Below the pieces are notes generated by a model. It searched no databases. It saw nothing but the letters and a program-made list of their open reading frames with translations, and was not told the DNA's origin. A stretch of DNA of 33,870 nt, taken from contig JAGBMA010000093.1 of NCBI GenBank assembly GCA_017635095.1, forward strand, positions 1-33,870, given 5' to 3'. This DNA comes from Ruminiclostridium sp. (GTDB lineage Bacteria; Bacillota; Clostridia; Oscillospirales; Ruminococcaceae). Below are positions 23,560 to 31,722 of this stretch, one piece after another (the first letter of the stretch is position 1; the number at the start of each line of letters is the position of its first letter). The position numbers and the translations under genes were made by a program.

Positions 23560-24270
23560 TTATATAAATATTTCTCCTTTTGAGAATTCTTCACGGAGCT
23601 TGTCGATCGCGTGCTTTTCTATGCGGGAAACATATGAACGCGATATGCCGAGCTTTTCGGCGACTTCCCGCTGAGTGAGCGGCTTTTCGGCCTTTCCGTC
23701 CACTGCAAGTCCGTACCGTGCTATGATTATCTCTCGTTCTCTGCTGTCAAGTACAGAGTTCACGAACCTGTAAAGCTTTTGTGTATCTATCTTCAGATCG
23801 ACCTCGTCGTCAACGCATACATCATCGCTGAAAATATCCGCCATGGTGATCTCATTCCCATTCTTATCGGTATCTATGGGGTCGTTAAGATAGACTTCCG
23901 AAGCGCGGTGCTTGTTTTTGCGGAAATGCATCTTGATCTGGTTCTGTATGCAGGTACTTGCATATGTTGAGAAACTTATGTCCTTAGACGGGTCAAACGT
24001 CTCCGCCGCCCTTATAAGCCCGATCGTTCCGATGGATACAAGGTCGTCTGTATCGCGGCAGTCTCCGTAGTGCTTGTTCACGATATACGCTACGAGCCGC
24101 AGATTGTGCTCTATGAGCTTATTACGCGCCTTGCTGTCACCGAGAGCGGCTTTTTCGGTAAGCTTCTCCTCCTCCTTTTTAGTAAGCTGGCGCGGATAGC
24201 TGATGCCGTCAAGATGCAGCGCGAGAATAAAAAGACTTCGCAGCGCTGTCTGAAGCAGTTCCTCAAACAT
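23560..24270 (-). CDS. sigK: RNA polymerase sporulation sigma factor SigK
   Basis: 236 aa. It is the late mother-cell sigma factor of endospore formation. Seen: a hydrophobic N-terminal pro-like segment (LFILALHLDG), then LTKKEEEKL, region 2 (ARNKLIEHNLRLVAYIVNKHY, DLVSIGTIGLIRA, ISFSTYASTCIQNQIKM) and region 4 (LTQREVAEKLGISRSYVSRIEKHA). The gene is one piece, with no sign of a skin-type interruption. The start is ATG 24270 or the GTG just before it, both after GGAGG. It is divergent from dprA. Presence of an intact sigK suggests that the organism, or its recent ancestor, sporulates. Confidence 0.92.
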   Translation of the reverse strand: MFEELLQTALRSLFILALHLDGISYPRQLTKKEEEKLTEKAALGDSKARNKLIEHNLRLVAYIVNKHYGDCRDTDDLVSIGTIGLIRAAETFDPSKDISFSTYASTCIQNQIKMHFRKNKHRASEVYLNDPIDTDKNGNEITMADIFSDDVCVDDEVDLKIDTQKLYRFVNSVLDSREREIIIARYGLAVDGKAEKPLTQREVAEKLGISRSYVSRIEKHAIDKLREEFSKGEIFI

Positions 24271-24302
24271 CACATGATCCTCCGTTTCAATATTATATTA
24301 CA

Positions 24303-24332
24303 ATTTTATGAAACGAAGCTTGAACACTATAC
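24303..24332 (-). promoter_or_regulatory. Candidate sigma-E-type promoter of sigK
   Basis: Minus strand GTATAGT (24326-24332), 15-nt spacer, CATAAAAT (24303-24310), close to the sporulation sigma-E pattern. The other candidate, a TATAAT at 24292-24297, would start transcription inside the GGAGG site and is therefore less likely. Confidence 0.45.
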
Positions 24333-24350
24333 AAAATTTTCGACATTCTA

Positions 24351-24379
24351 TTGATTATTGGGATAAAATATGCTAAAAT
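24351..24379 (+). promoter_or_regulatory. Sigma-A promoter of dprA
   Basis: TTGATT (24351-24356), 17-bp spacer, TAAAAT (24374-24379). Confidence 0.6.
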
Positions 24380-24412
24380 CATATTAATAAAAGCATTCAG
24401 CGGGGTGATATA

Positions 24413-25294
24413 ATGCAGGAAAACATGGACAGCTATAACATATGGCTCACGCAGGTATTCGGAACTGCAAATCCGAAGATACATAAAGTAACCGAAAAAT
24501 ACGGCTCGCCCAAGAAAGCATATGAAGCGATATCCGACGGAGATCACTCCGTTCTTACCAAGGAAGAACAGCAGATGCTTGGCTATGTAACCATGGATAA
24601 GGTACACAGGCTGATAGAATACTGCAATAAACGAAGCATATCTCTATGCTCCCTCGGAAGCCCCGAATATCCGAAAATACTCGCCGAGATCTATGATCCG
24701 CCCGCCATACTGTATTACCGGGGAGATCTGAGCTGCTTCGATGAGCTCAGCCTGACATTTGTCGGGGCGAGGAATGCCACGAACTACATTCTCCGGCTCT
24801 GTTCCCGTATCACCCGCGATATCGGAAGACTCGGCATCACCCTTGTCAGCGGAATGGCTCACGGCGTTGACGAATGTGTTCATATGACCTGCATCAACAA
24901 CGGACTTGTCACTGCCGGCGTTCTCGCCTGCGGAATAGAGTACGACTACCCCTACGGAAGCAAGATAATGCGCGAGAAAATGGTAATGAACGGCGGCGCG
25001 TACATTTCCGAGCTGCTGCCTAACGTCGCTCCCACAAAAGAGTACTTTAACCCGAGAAACCGTATCCTTGCAGGGCTTACCCGCGGGACTGCCGTATTCC
25101 AGGCTTCTATCGACAGCGGTTCGCTCATTACCGCGTCTTATGCGCTTGATGAAGGCAGAGATGTGTTCTGTGTTCCTCCGCCCACACTGTTCAGCCCGCT
25201 TTACGAAGGAGTCGTGGAGTTTCTTGAAGACGGTGCTATCCCGATCTTCAACCACGATGATATCCTGAAAGAATATGTGGGACTGTACATATAG
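24413..25294 (+). CDS. dprA: DNA-processing protein DprA/Smf
   Basis: 293 aa. DprA binds incoming single-stranded DNA and loads RecA in transformation. The Rossmann-type core has FVGARNATNYI, LVSGMAHGVDECVH, ACGIEYDYPYGS, YFNPRNRILAGL and SGSLITASYALDEGRDVF. The sequence departs from the norm in places: GARNAT where most have GSR, and Gln in VFQAS where Glu is usual. It lacks the C-terminal winged-helix part of longer DprA proteins. The start ATG follows GGGGTG. Its 3' UTR has the dispersed repeat and a strong terminator. Confidence 0.9.
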   Translation: MQENMDSYNIWLTQVFGTANPKIHKVTEKYGSPKKAYEAISDGDHSVLTKEEQQMLGYVTMDKVHRLIEYCNKRSISLCSLGSPEYPKILAEIYDPPAILYYRGDLSCFDELSLTFVGARNATNYILRLCSRITRDIGRLGITLVSGMAHGVDECVHMTCINNGLVTAGVLACGIEYDYPYGSKIMREKMVMNGGAYISELLPNVAPTKEYFNPRNRILAGLTRGTAVFQASIDSGSLITASYALDEGRDVFCVPPPTLFSPLYEGVVEFLEDGAIPIFNHDDILKEYVGLYI

Positions 25295-25316
25295 TAAGAC
25301 CGATACGATCACCTCG

Positions 25317-25339
25317 TTCCTTGATGAGCAGGTATTAAA
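25317..25339 (+). repeat. Dispersed 3'-UTR repeat, copy 3 (short)
   Basis: TTCCTTGATGAGCAGG followed by TATTAAA. It matches the copy at 10087-10136 if about 12 bp of that copy are deleted. TGATGAGCAG is followed by (A/G)(C/T)ATTAAA in all copies. It lies 22 nt after the dprA stop and just before a terminator. Confidence 0.65.
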
Positions 25340-25347
25340 CAGCGACA

Positions 25348-25388
25348 CAAAAACCTCCCGACTTACTCGTCGGGAGGTAATTTTTATT
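25348..25388. terminator. Strong bidirectional terminator between dprA and hydA
   Basis: A perfect 10-bp GC-rich stem ACCTCCCGAC (25353-25362) / GTCGGGAGGT (25369-25378), with AATTTTTATT on the plus side and GTTTTTGTG on the minus side. It serves both convergent genes. Confidence 0.9.
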
Positions 25389-25396
25389 AGATTGTC

Positions 25397-27145
25397 TTAC
25401 TTGCGGAGACCGGAAGCCTTATATGTTGTATGGAGATATTCGTGAGCCTTATGGCCGCCGATCTCTCCGAGATAATCATATACAGACTTGATATCATCTG
25501 TCTCGTGAGACTTTCTGATCTTGTTTGCTTCATCAAGACCGTAAAGCGCTTTTGCACGCTCAGCGCGTACATCAACGAAGTTGCGTACATCAGCGGGAAC
25601 GATCACCTGACCGCCGCCGTTTACACAGCCGCCCGGGCAAGCCATGATCTCGATGAACTGAACATCAACCTCACCGCTCTTTACCTTTTCAAGAAGCTCT
25701 CTTGCATTTGAAAGACCGGAAGCTACAGCTACCTTTACCTTAACGCCGCCTGCCTCGTATTCTGCAAACTTAACGCCCTGAACACCGCGGACTTCCTTGA
25801 ACTCAACGGGGCTGTCGTTCTTTTCGCCTGTGAGCTTCCATACCGCAGTTCTGAGTGCTGCTTCCATAACGCCGCCGGTAGCACCGAAGATAACTGCTGC
25901 GCCGGAACCGCTCGACATAGGAACTTCAAACTCTTCGTCGGGAAGATCTCTGAAACGAAGGCCTGCACGGTTTATCATCTTTACAAGCTCTCTTGTAGTG
26001 ATAACTATATCAACATCGGGAACCCCTGCCGCAGACTGGTCTGCTCTGCCGATCTCGAACTTCTTCGCAGTACACGGCATTACAGATACGGAAACGATAT
26101 TCTTGGGATCTATACCGTTCTTTTCAGCCCAGTATGTCTTTATCATAGCTCCGGACATCTGCTGAGGAGACTTGCAGGTAGAGAGATTCGGGATCATCTC
26201 GGGATAATAAGCTTCGCAGTATCTGATCCAACCGGGCGAGCACGATGTTATCATCGGGAGAACGCCATTGTTCTTGATCCTTTCAAGAAGCTCATTGGAC
26301 TCTTCCATTATGGTAAGGTCAGCACCGAAATCGGTATCGAAAACATGGTCAAAGCCAAGTCTCTTAAGCGATGCGGCAAGCTTGCCCTGGACATTTGTGC
26401 CCATAGGATAGCCGAACGCTTCGCCGAGAGAAGCGCGTACTGCGGGAGCTGTCTGAACAACAACGACCTTCTCGGGATCGTTGATAGCTGCCCATACCTT
26501 CTCGGTATCGTCCTTTTCGGAGAGAGCGCCTGTCGGGCAGACAGCGATACACTGACCGCAGGATACGCAGGCTGTATCGGCAAGATCCATATCGAATGCA
26601 CAGCCGATAGATGTCTTGAATCCGCGGTTGTTTGCGCCGATAACACCTATACCCTGTGTTACGCCGCAGGCTGCCACACATCTGCGGCAGTTGATGCACT
26701 TGTTGTTGTCGCGATACATATGAGCTGCGCTCGTATCGATCTCGTAATGGTTTCTGGCGCCTTCAAAGAGGAGCTCGTCATCAACGCCGAGTTCACGGCA
26801 GAGAGCCTGAAGCTCGCACTGGCCGCTTCTTGCACACGAAAGGCACTTTCTCTCGTGGTTGGAAAGAAGGAGCTGAAGCGTCATTCTTCTGCTCTCAAGG
26901 ACTGCGGGAGAATGAGTGAGGATATTCTTACCCTCATCGAACTTGGATAAAGGATAAACGCAGGCTGCAACAAGGCTTCTTGCGCCGGTCATCTCAACAA
27001 CGCATATACGGCAGGCACCGATCTCATTTATATCTTTCAGCCAGCAGAGCGTAGGTATTCTTACCCCGTTGTCTCTACAGGCTTTCAGTATGGTAGTACC
27101 CTCTTCAACGGAAACATCTACGCCGTTAATTTTAATATTAACCAT
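25397..27145 (-). CDS. hydA: [FeFe]-hydrogenase catalytic subunit of a trimeric NAD-linked enzyme
   Basis: 582 aa. Order: N-terminal 2Fe-2S domain (CWLKDINEIGACRICVV), His-Cys cluster region (CLSCARSGQCELQALC), two 4Fe-4S motifs (CINCRRCVAAC, CVSCGQCIAVCP), the H-cluster domain and the small-subunit tail. H-cluster loops: TSCSPGW (Cys302, Ser303), MPCTAKKFE and EIMACPGGCVNGGGQ. Ser303 replaces the second Cys of the common TSCCP motif. It lies 23 nt after hydB. With HydB and HydC it probably makes H2 from NADH plus reduced ferredoxin, or the reverse, by electron bifurcation. That mode is inferred from the gene set. Confidence 0.95.
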   Translation of the reverse strand: MVNIKINGVDVSVEEGTTILKACRDNGVRIPTLCWLKDINEIGACRICVVEMTGARSLVAACVYPLSKFDEGKNILTHSPAVLESRRMTLQLLLSNHERKCLSCARSGQCELQALCRELGVDDELLFEGARNHYEIDTSAAHMYRDNNKCINCRRCVAACGVTQGIGVIGANNRGFKTSIGCAFDMDLADTACVSCGQCIAVCPTGALSEKDDTEKVWAAINDPEKVVVVQTAPAVRASLGEAFGYPMGTNVQGKLAASLKRLGFDHVFDTDFGADLTIMEESNELLERIKNNGVLPMITSCSPGWIRYCEAYYPEMIPNLSTCKSPQQMSGAMIKTYWAEKNGIDPKNIVSVSVMPCTAKKFEIGRADQSAAGVPDVDIVITTRELVKMINRAGLRFRDLPDEEFEVPMSSGSGAAVIFGATGGVMEAALRTAVWKLTGEKNDSPVEFKEVRGVQGVKFAEYEAGGVKVKVAVASGLSNARELLEKVKSGEVDVQFIEIMACPGGCVNGGGQVIVPADVRNFVDVRAERAKALYGLDEANKIRKSHETDDIKSVYDYLGEIGGHKAHEYLHTTYKASGLRK

Positions 27146-27168
27146 TATATTACTGTTCCTTTCCTGAA

Positions 27169-28959
27169 TTATTCTTTAACTATAGCACCGAAGTTGCAGT
27201 TCGACATACAAGCGCCGCACTTTATGCACTTTGCCTGGTCGATAACGTGCGCTTCCTTGACCTTGCCGGTGATAGCATTGACAGGGCAGTTTCTTGCGCA
27301 CTTTGTGCAGCCCTTGCACTTATCTGCAACTATCTTGTAGCTGAGAAGATCCTTGCAGACGCCTGCGGGGCACTTCTTATCCTTGATGTGAGCTATGTAC
27401 TCGTCCTTGAAGTAGCGCAGAGTGGAAAGGATCGGGTTAGGAGCAGTCTGACCGAGACCGCAGAGAGAGTTGTTCTTTACATAGTAGCAGAGCTTCTCCA
27501 TCTTGTCGAGGTCTTCCATTGTAGCTTCGCCCTTGGTGATCTTTGTGAGCATTTCATGGAGACGCTTTGTACCGATACGGCAGGGTGTGCACTTACCGCA
27601 GGACTCGTCAACGGTGAATTCCATGAAGAACTTTGCAACATCGACCATACAGTTGTCTTCGTCCATAACTATAAGTCCGCCGGAACCCATCATGGAGCCT
27701 ATAGCGATAAGGTTATCGTAGTCGATCGGAACATCGAGATGCTCTGAGGGAATGCATCCGCCGGAAGGACCGCCTGTCTGTGCAGCCTTGAACTTCTTGC
27801 CGTTCGGGATACCGCCGCCTATCTCGAATACGATCTCACGGAGAGTCGTACCCATAGGGATCTCAACAAGACCGGTATTGTGGATCTTGCCGCCGAGAGC
27901 GAATACCTTTGTGCCCTTGGACTTTTCGGTACCCATGGACGCGAACCATTCAGCACCCTTGAGTATGATCTGGGGAACGTTTGCGTAAGTTTCAACGTTG
28001 TTGTTTACGGTAGGCTTTCCGAAGATACCCTTTTCTGCCGGGAACGGAGGACGGGGCTTAGGCTCACCTCTGTTGCCCTCGATAGAAGTGATGAGCGCTG
28101 TCTCTTCGCCGCAGACGAATGCACCTGCACCGAGACGGACGTCAAGATCGAACTCGAAATCGCTTCCGAAGAGCTTCTTGCGGAGGAAACCTCTCTCACG
28201 AGCCTGCTCAATAGCTACCTGAAGTCTGTGAACAGCGATAGGATATTCCGCTCTTACATAAACGAATCCCTTTGTAGCGCCGATAGCGTAACCTGCAATA
28301 GCCATAGCCTCGATTATTGCATGAGGATCGCCTTCGAGAACGGAACGATCCATGAATGCACCCGGGTCGCCCTCGTCGGCGTTGCAGCATACATACTTCT
28401 GATCCGCAACGGGAACGATGGTGCGAGCCATCTGCCATTTTCTGCCGGTGGGGAATCCGCCGCCGCCGCGTCCGCGGAGACCGGAATCGCTGATGACTTT
28501 GATGACATCTTCGGGGGTCATTTCGGTAACGACCTTTTCAAGAGCCTTATAACCGTCCTTGCTGATGTAATCGTCGATATTTTCGGGATCTATGACACCG
28601 CAGTTACGGAGCGCAACACGGTGCTGTTTCTTATAGAAATTAGTCTGGTTATATGCGATTATTCCGTCGGGAGTCTTCGTCTCTTCATAAACGTACTCTT
28701 CAACGATACGATCATTTACGAGATGTTCTTCGACTATCTTTTCGATATGATCCTCGCTCATCATCGAGTAGAATGTTCCCTCGGGATATACTATCATGAT
28801 CGGTCCGAGAGCACAAAGACCGAAGCAGCCTGTTCTGACCACTTTTACATGATCGGCAATACCTTTGCTTTTGATGACCTCTTCAAGCTTGTCGGCAATC
28901 TTCATGCTTCCGGAAGAGGTACATCCCGTACCGCCGCAAATTAAAACCTTACGATCCAT
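27169..28959 (-). CDS. hydB: NADH-binding flavoprotein subunit of hydrogenase (NuoF-like)
   Basis: 596 aa. Order: thioredoxin-like 2Fe-2S domain (CGGTGCTSSGS, TGCFGLC), NuoF core with FMN/NADH loop GRGGGGFPTGRKW and CNADEGDPGAFMDR, SLBB-like part, 4Fe-4S motif ESCGKCTPCRIG with a later Cys in NSLCGLGQ, and two C-terminal 4Fe-4S motifs (CKGCTKCARNCP, CIKCGACMSNCN). This layout is that of HydB/HndC proteins rather than complex I NuoF. It lies 45 nt after hydC. Confidence 0.95.
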   Translation of the reverse strand: MDRKVLICGGTGCTSSGSMKIADKLEEVIKSKGIADHVKVVRTGCFGLCALGPIMIVYPEGTFYSMMSEDHIEKIVEEHLVNDRIVEEYVYEETKTPDGIIAYNQTNFYKKQHRVALRNCGVIDPENIDDYISKDGYKALEKVVTEMTPEDVIKVISDSGLRGRGGGGFPTGRKWQMARTIVPVADQKYVCCNADEGDPGAFMDRSVLEGDPHAIIEAMAIAGYAIGATKGFVYVRAEYPIAVHRLQVAIEQARERGFLRKKLFGSDFEFDLDVRLGAGAFVCGEETALITSIEGNRGEPKPRPPFPAEKGIFGKPTVNNNVETYANVPQIILKGAEWFASMGTEKSKGTKVFALGGKIHNTGLVEIPMGTTLREIVFEIGGGIPNGKKFKAAQTGGPSGGCIPSEHLDVPIDYDNLIAIGSMMGSGGLIVMDEDNCMVDVAKFFMEFTVDESCGKCTPCRIGTKRLHEMLTKITKGEATMEDLDKMEKLCYYVKNNSLCGLGQTAPNPILSTLRYFKDEYIAHIKDKKCPAGVCKDLLSYKIVADKCKGCTKCARNCPVNAITGKVKEAHVIDQAKCIKCGACMSNCNFGAIVKE

Positions 28960-29004
28960 ATTTGAATTTTCCTTTCAATTTATTGACAGTAATCTATTTT
29001 GCGA

Positions 29005-29505
29005 TCAATCCGCATATTTATCAAGAATGCCTTTGAGCTGATCGTTGGTCAGCTTTCCGTAAACATCGTCGTTTACGGTCATGACAGGCGCAAGTCCGCA
29101 CGCGCCTATGCAGCGGCACGCATCAAGGGAGAACTTTCCGTCGGGTGTACACTGGCCCTCTTCTATGCCGAGCATCTCCTTGAGCTTGTTGAAAACATCT
29201 CCGGAGCCCTTTACATAACAGGCGGTACCGAGACATACAGAGATCCTGTACTTTCCCTTGGGATAGAGGGAGAACTGAGCATAGAACGTGGAAACACCGT
29301 AAACCTTTTCCATAGGGATACCTGTTTCCTCGGAAATAATGCTCTGCACCTCAATCGGAAGATAACCGTAGATCTCCTGTGCCTTCTGAAGGATAGGCAT
29401 GAGCGAGCCAGCCTGTCCCTTGTGCTCTCTGATCATACTGCGAAGCGCCTTTTCCTGCTCGGCAGTACCATTAAAAGCAACCTTTACTTTTTGTGTGGAA
29501 CTCAT
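29005..29505 (-). CDS. hydC: 2Fe-2S subunit of hydrogenase (NuoE-like)
   Basis: 166 aa. A helical N-terminal part (LMPILQKAQEIYGYLP, GVSTFYAQFSL) is followed by a thioredoxin-like 2Fe-2S domain with ligands in CLGTACYVKG and CRCIGACGLAPVM. It passes electrons between HydB and other partners. AGGAGG precedes the ATG. It is the first gene of hydC-hydB-hydA. Confidence 0.95.
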   Translation of the reverse strand: MSSTQKVKVAFNGTAEQEKALRSMIREHKGQAGSLMPILQKAQEIYGYLPIEVQSIISEETGIPMEKVYGVSTFYAQFSLYPKGKYRISVCLGTACYVKGSGDVFNKLKEMLGIEEGQCTPDGKFSLDACRCIGACGLAPVMTVNDDVYGKLTNDQLKGILDKYAD

Positions 29506-29561
29506 TTATAGAACCTCCTTTTATTGGATCGCCGCACAGCGTCCTCGCATTATGTGAAAAA

Positions 29562-29594
29562 TATAACACATATATACAAACAGATTATAACACA
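29562..29594 (-). promoter_or_regulatory. Extended -10 promoter of hydCBA with a repeated TGTGTTATA
   Basis: Minus strand TGT-TATAAT (29592-29584) is an extended -10 box, with no convincing -35 box. TGTGTTATA occurs here and again 24 bp downstream (29570-29562), so one copy overlaps the promoter and one lies in the leader. It could be an operator pair or chance in AT-rich DNA. Confidence 0.5.
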
Positions 29595-29904
29595 AATGCA
29601 CCAAAAAAGCTACTGATTTTATTTTACAATTTTTTATACCAATTTTGTATATTTTTTACAAATCTAACCAATTAGCAGAGGCTAACTGTTATGCAATATA
29701 AACACATTGCATTAAAGCGATATCGGTTTACAGTAATTGTTTTCTGCTTATTTACGCTATATTGAAGGCATATTTACTTCATTTATAATATTTCCGGCAA
29801 GAAATTTCAGCCATTTCCCTGATCCCTGTTTTTTCGTAAAAAACCACAGAATAAAATTTTCAGACACAAATTTGATAAATTTTTATAAAAATTTTAAAAA
29901 ACTA
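29595..29904. other. AT-rich intergenic stretch without a supported gene
   Basis: About 310 bp between the divergent hydCBA and GH13 promoters. One short hairpin TTAGC-AGAG-GCTAA is seen at 29672-29685. I see no gene, RNA or repeat here. Confidence 0.6.
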
Positions 29905-29933
29905 ATGACAAACTCAGTAAAATGTGCTATAAT
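29905..29933 (+). promoter_or_regulatory. Sigma-A promoter of the GH13 gene
   Basis: ATGACA (29905-29910), 17-bp spacer, TATAAT (29928-29933) with TGC just before it (extended -10). Confidence 0.75.
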
Positions 29934-29970
29934 ATAAACAATATTTTTGAAACGGAGAGTGATTACTATC

Positions 29971-31278
29971 ATGGAATGGTATCAGAAATCGTCTTTCTAT
30001 CACATTTACCCATTGGGATTCTGCGGTGCGCTCGAACCCAATGATTTCACAAGCGAGCCCAAAAGCCGTATTCTCGATGTGATCGACATTATTCCTCACA
30101 TAAAGGATCTCGGCTGCAACGCTGTATATTTCGGTCCTGTGTTTGAGTCGGCATATCACGGATATGATACTGCAGATTACACCAAGATCGACCGCCGTCT
30201 CGGCACCAACGAGGATTTCAAGAAAGTTTGCGACGCTTTGCATGAAAACGGCATCAGAGTAGTGCTCGACGGTGTTTTCAACCACGTCGGAAGAGAGTTC
30301 TGGGCTTTCAAGGACGTCCGCAGCAACCGCTGGGAAAGCAAATACAAGGACTGGTTCCACCTTCATGACGGAAGAAGCCCATACGGTGATAATTTCAGCT
30401 ACGACGGCTGGGAAGGTCACTACGAACTCGTTAAGCTCAACCTTTACAACGGAGATGTCAAACAGTACATAAAGGACTGCATCACCGGCTGGTTCAACGA
30501 ATTCGGCATCGACGGTCTCCGTCTCGATGTGGCGTACTGCCTCGATCTCAACTTTCTCAAGGAACTCCACGGACACTGCAAGTGGCTCAGGAACGATTTC
30601 TGGATCATGGGCGAGACACTGCACGGAGACTACAACCGCTGGATGAATTCCGAGATGTGCGACAGCGTGACTAATTACGAGTGCTACAAAGGTCTGTACT
30701 CAAGTTTCAACGATATGAACATGTTCGAGATCGCTCATTCTCTCAACCGCCAGTTCGGCAAGGAGAGCTGGTGCCTCTACCGCGGAAAGAGCCTCTATTC
30801 TTTCGTTGACAACCACGATGTGAGCAGGATCGCAACTATGCTCAAAAACAAGGAAAACCTCGATCCTATTTATGCCCTGCTATATACTATGCCCGGGATC
30901 CCGGGGCTCTACTACGGAAGCGAGTACGGCTGGGAAGGCGATAAAAAGAACGGCGATGAGAGCCTTCGCGTGAAATATGTCAAGGAAGAAGACAACAAGC
31001 TCACGAAACATATCGCAAAGCTTTCTAAATTCCGTACCGAAAGCGATGCACTCGCAGGCGGTGACTACAAACAGCTTGAACTGCACAATCACGATTACGC
31101 ATTTATGCGCGAGTATAACGGCGATATCGTGGTCGCAATGATAAACGCGGGTGAAGATCATTCATTCAATGTGAATGTCGGAGGTGAATTCGAGGACATT
31201 CTTACCGGAGAAAAGTTTGATCTTTCCGGAAGTGTTCATGTTCCCGCACATTCATCACGTGTATTCAGGAAAATATGA
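29971..31278 (+). CDS. Cytosolic alpha-amylase family (GH13) enzyme
   Basis: 435 aa from the ATG at 29971 (MEWYQKSSFYHIYPLGF). It has no signal peptide, so it is intracellular. The four GH13 regions are present: DGVFNHVG (Asp100), GLRLDVAY (nucleophile Asp186), GETLHG (acid/base Glu215) and FVDNHDVSR (Asp283). The barrel is followed by a short C-terminal beta domain. It lacks the N-terminal domain of typical cyclomaltodextrinases. It probably cleaves maltodextrins or related alpha-glucans taken up by the cell; the exact specificity is not readable. The tautomerase-like gene follows 48 nt later. Confidence 0.93.
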   Translation: MEWYQKSSFYHIYPLGFCGALEPNDFTSEPKSRILDVIDIIPHIKDLGCNAVYFGPVFESAYHGYDTADYTKIDRRLGTNEDFKKVCDALHENGIRVVLDGVFNHVGREFWAFKDVRSNRWESKYKDWFHLHDGRSPYGDNFSYDGWEGHYELVKLNLYNGDVKQYIKDCITGWFNEFGIDGLRLDVAYCLDLNFLKELHGHCKWLRNDFWIMGETLHGDYNRWMNSEMCDSVTNYECYKGLYSSFNDMNMFEIAHSLNRQFGKESWCLYRGKSLYSFVDNHDVSRIATMLKNKENLDPIYALLYTMPGIPGLYYGSEYGWEGDKKNGDESLRVKYVKEEDNKLTKHIAKLSKFRTESDALAGGDYKQLELHNHDYAFMREYNGDIVVAMINAGEDHSFNVNVGGEFEDILTGEKFDLSGSVHVPAHSSRVFRKI

Positions 31279-31326
31279 ACGTTTATAAAGCAGCAAATAA
31301 TGCACAATAACGGAGGACAATAAATT

Positions 31327-31563
31327 ATGCCGCATATCTCGATCAAAATGCTCGCAGGAAGAAGCGAGGAACAGAAGAAAAAAGCTGCCGAAGCAGTCAA
31401 GAACGCACTCGCGGAGTCTCTCGGAATGAGCGACCACTACATTACTGCCACAATAGAGGACTTCTCGCCCGAAGAGTGGCAGACCGTATTCAAAGAAGAG
31501 ATCACAGATAAACCCGATAAAGTCTATGTGAAACCTCAGTACGATCCGAAGTCGCTTCTCTGA
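31327..31563 (+). CDS. 4-oxalocrotonate tautomerase-like protein
   Basis: 78 aa. MPHISIKMLAGR has the family start: after Met removal Pro1 is the catalytic base, and Arg11 lies where expected. A helix (SEEQKKKAAEAVKNALAESLG) and the YITATIEDF strand complete the beta-alpha-beta unit. It is slightly longer than the classical ~62-aa enzymes, with a C-terminal extension. Substrate unknown. GGAGG upstream; likely cotranscribed with the GH13 gene. Confidence 0.88.
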   Translation: MPHISIKMLAGRSEEQKKKAAEAVKNALAESLGMSDHYITATIEDFSPEEWQTVFKEEITDKPDKVYVKPQYDPKSLL

Positions 31564-31588
31564 ACAGGCGCGAATAAATGATATCAAA

Positions 31589-31630
31589 ACCTCCGACATG
31601 GCATTTTGCTGTTGTCGGAGGTATATTTTT
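31589..31630 (+). terminator. Intrinsic terminator after the tautomerase-like gene
   Basis: A 10-bp stem ACCTCCGACA (31589-31598) / TGTCGGAGGT (31613-31622), followed by ATATTTTT. Confidence 0.88.
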
Positions 31631-31662
31631 ACTGCAAAATAAACAAAATTGACAAATATCTA

Positions 31663-31691
31663 TTGATTGATATTAAATGATATGTTATAAT
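31663..31691 (+). promoter_or_regulatory. Sigma-A promoter of the chemoreceptor gene
   Basis: TTGATT (31663-31668), 17-bp spacer, TATAAT (31686-31691) with TGT before it. No motility sigma-28 pattern is seen. Confidence 0.7.
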
Positions 31692-31722
31692 ATATAAAAG
31701 TGTATTTTCCGGAGGTCACGCT

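Noticed and set aside
27880-28944. 354-aa open frame antisense to hydB
   Set aside because: Shadow of a highly conserved gene, with no start signal and no domain.
29562-29594. Rex operator at hydCBA
   Set aside because: The repeated TGTGTTATA is a direct repeat and lacks the TTGTGAA-N4-TTCACAA-type palindrome.
31639-31656. TTGACA at 31649 as the -35 box of the chemoreceptor promoter
   Set aside because: It would lie 31 bp from the TATAAT; TTGATT at 31663 has the right spacing.
31690-31722. Sigma-28 promoter for the chemoreceptor
   Set aside because: No TAAA-N15-GCCGATAA-like pattern; a vegetative promoter with 17-bp spacing explains the gene.
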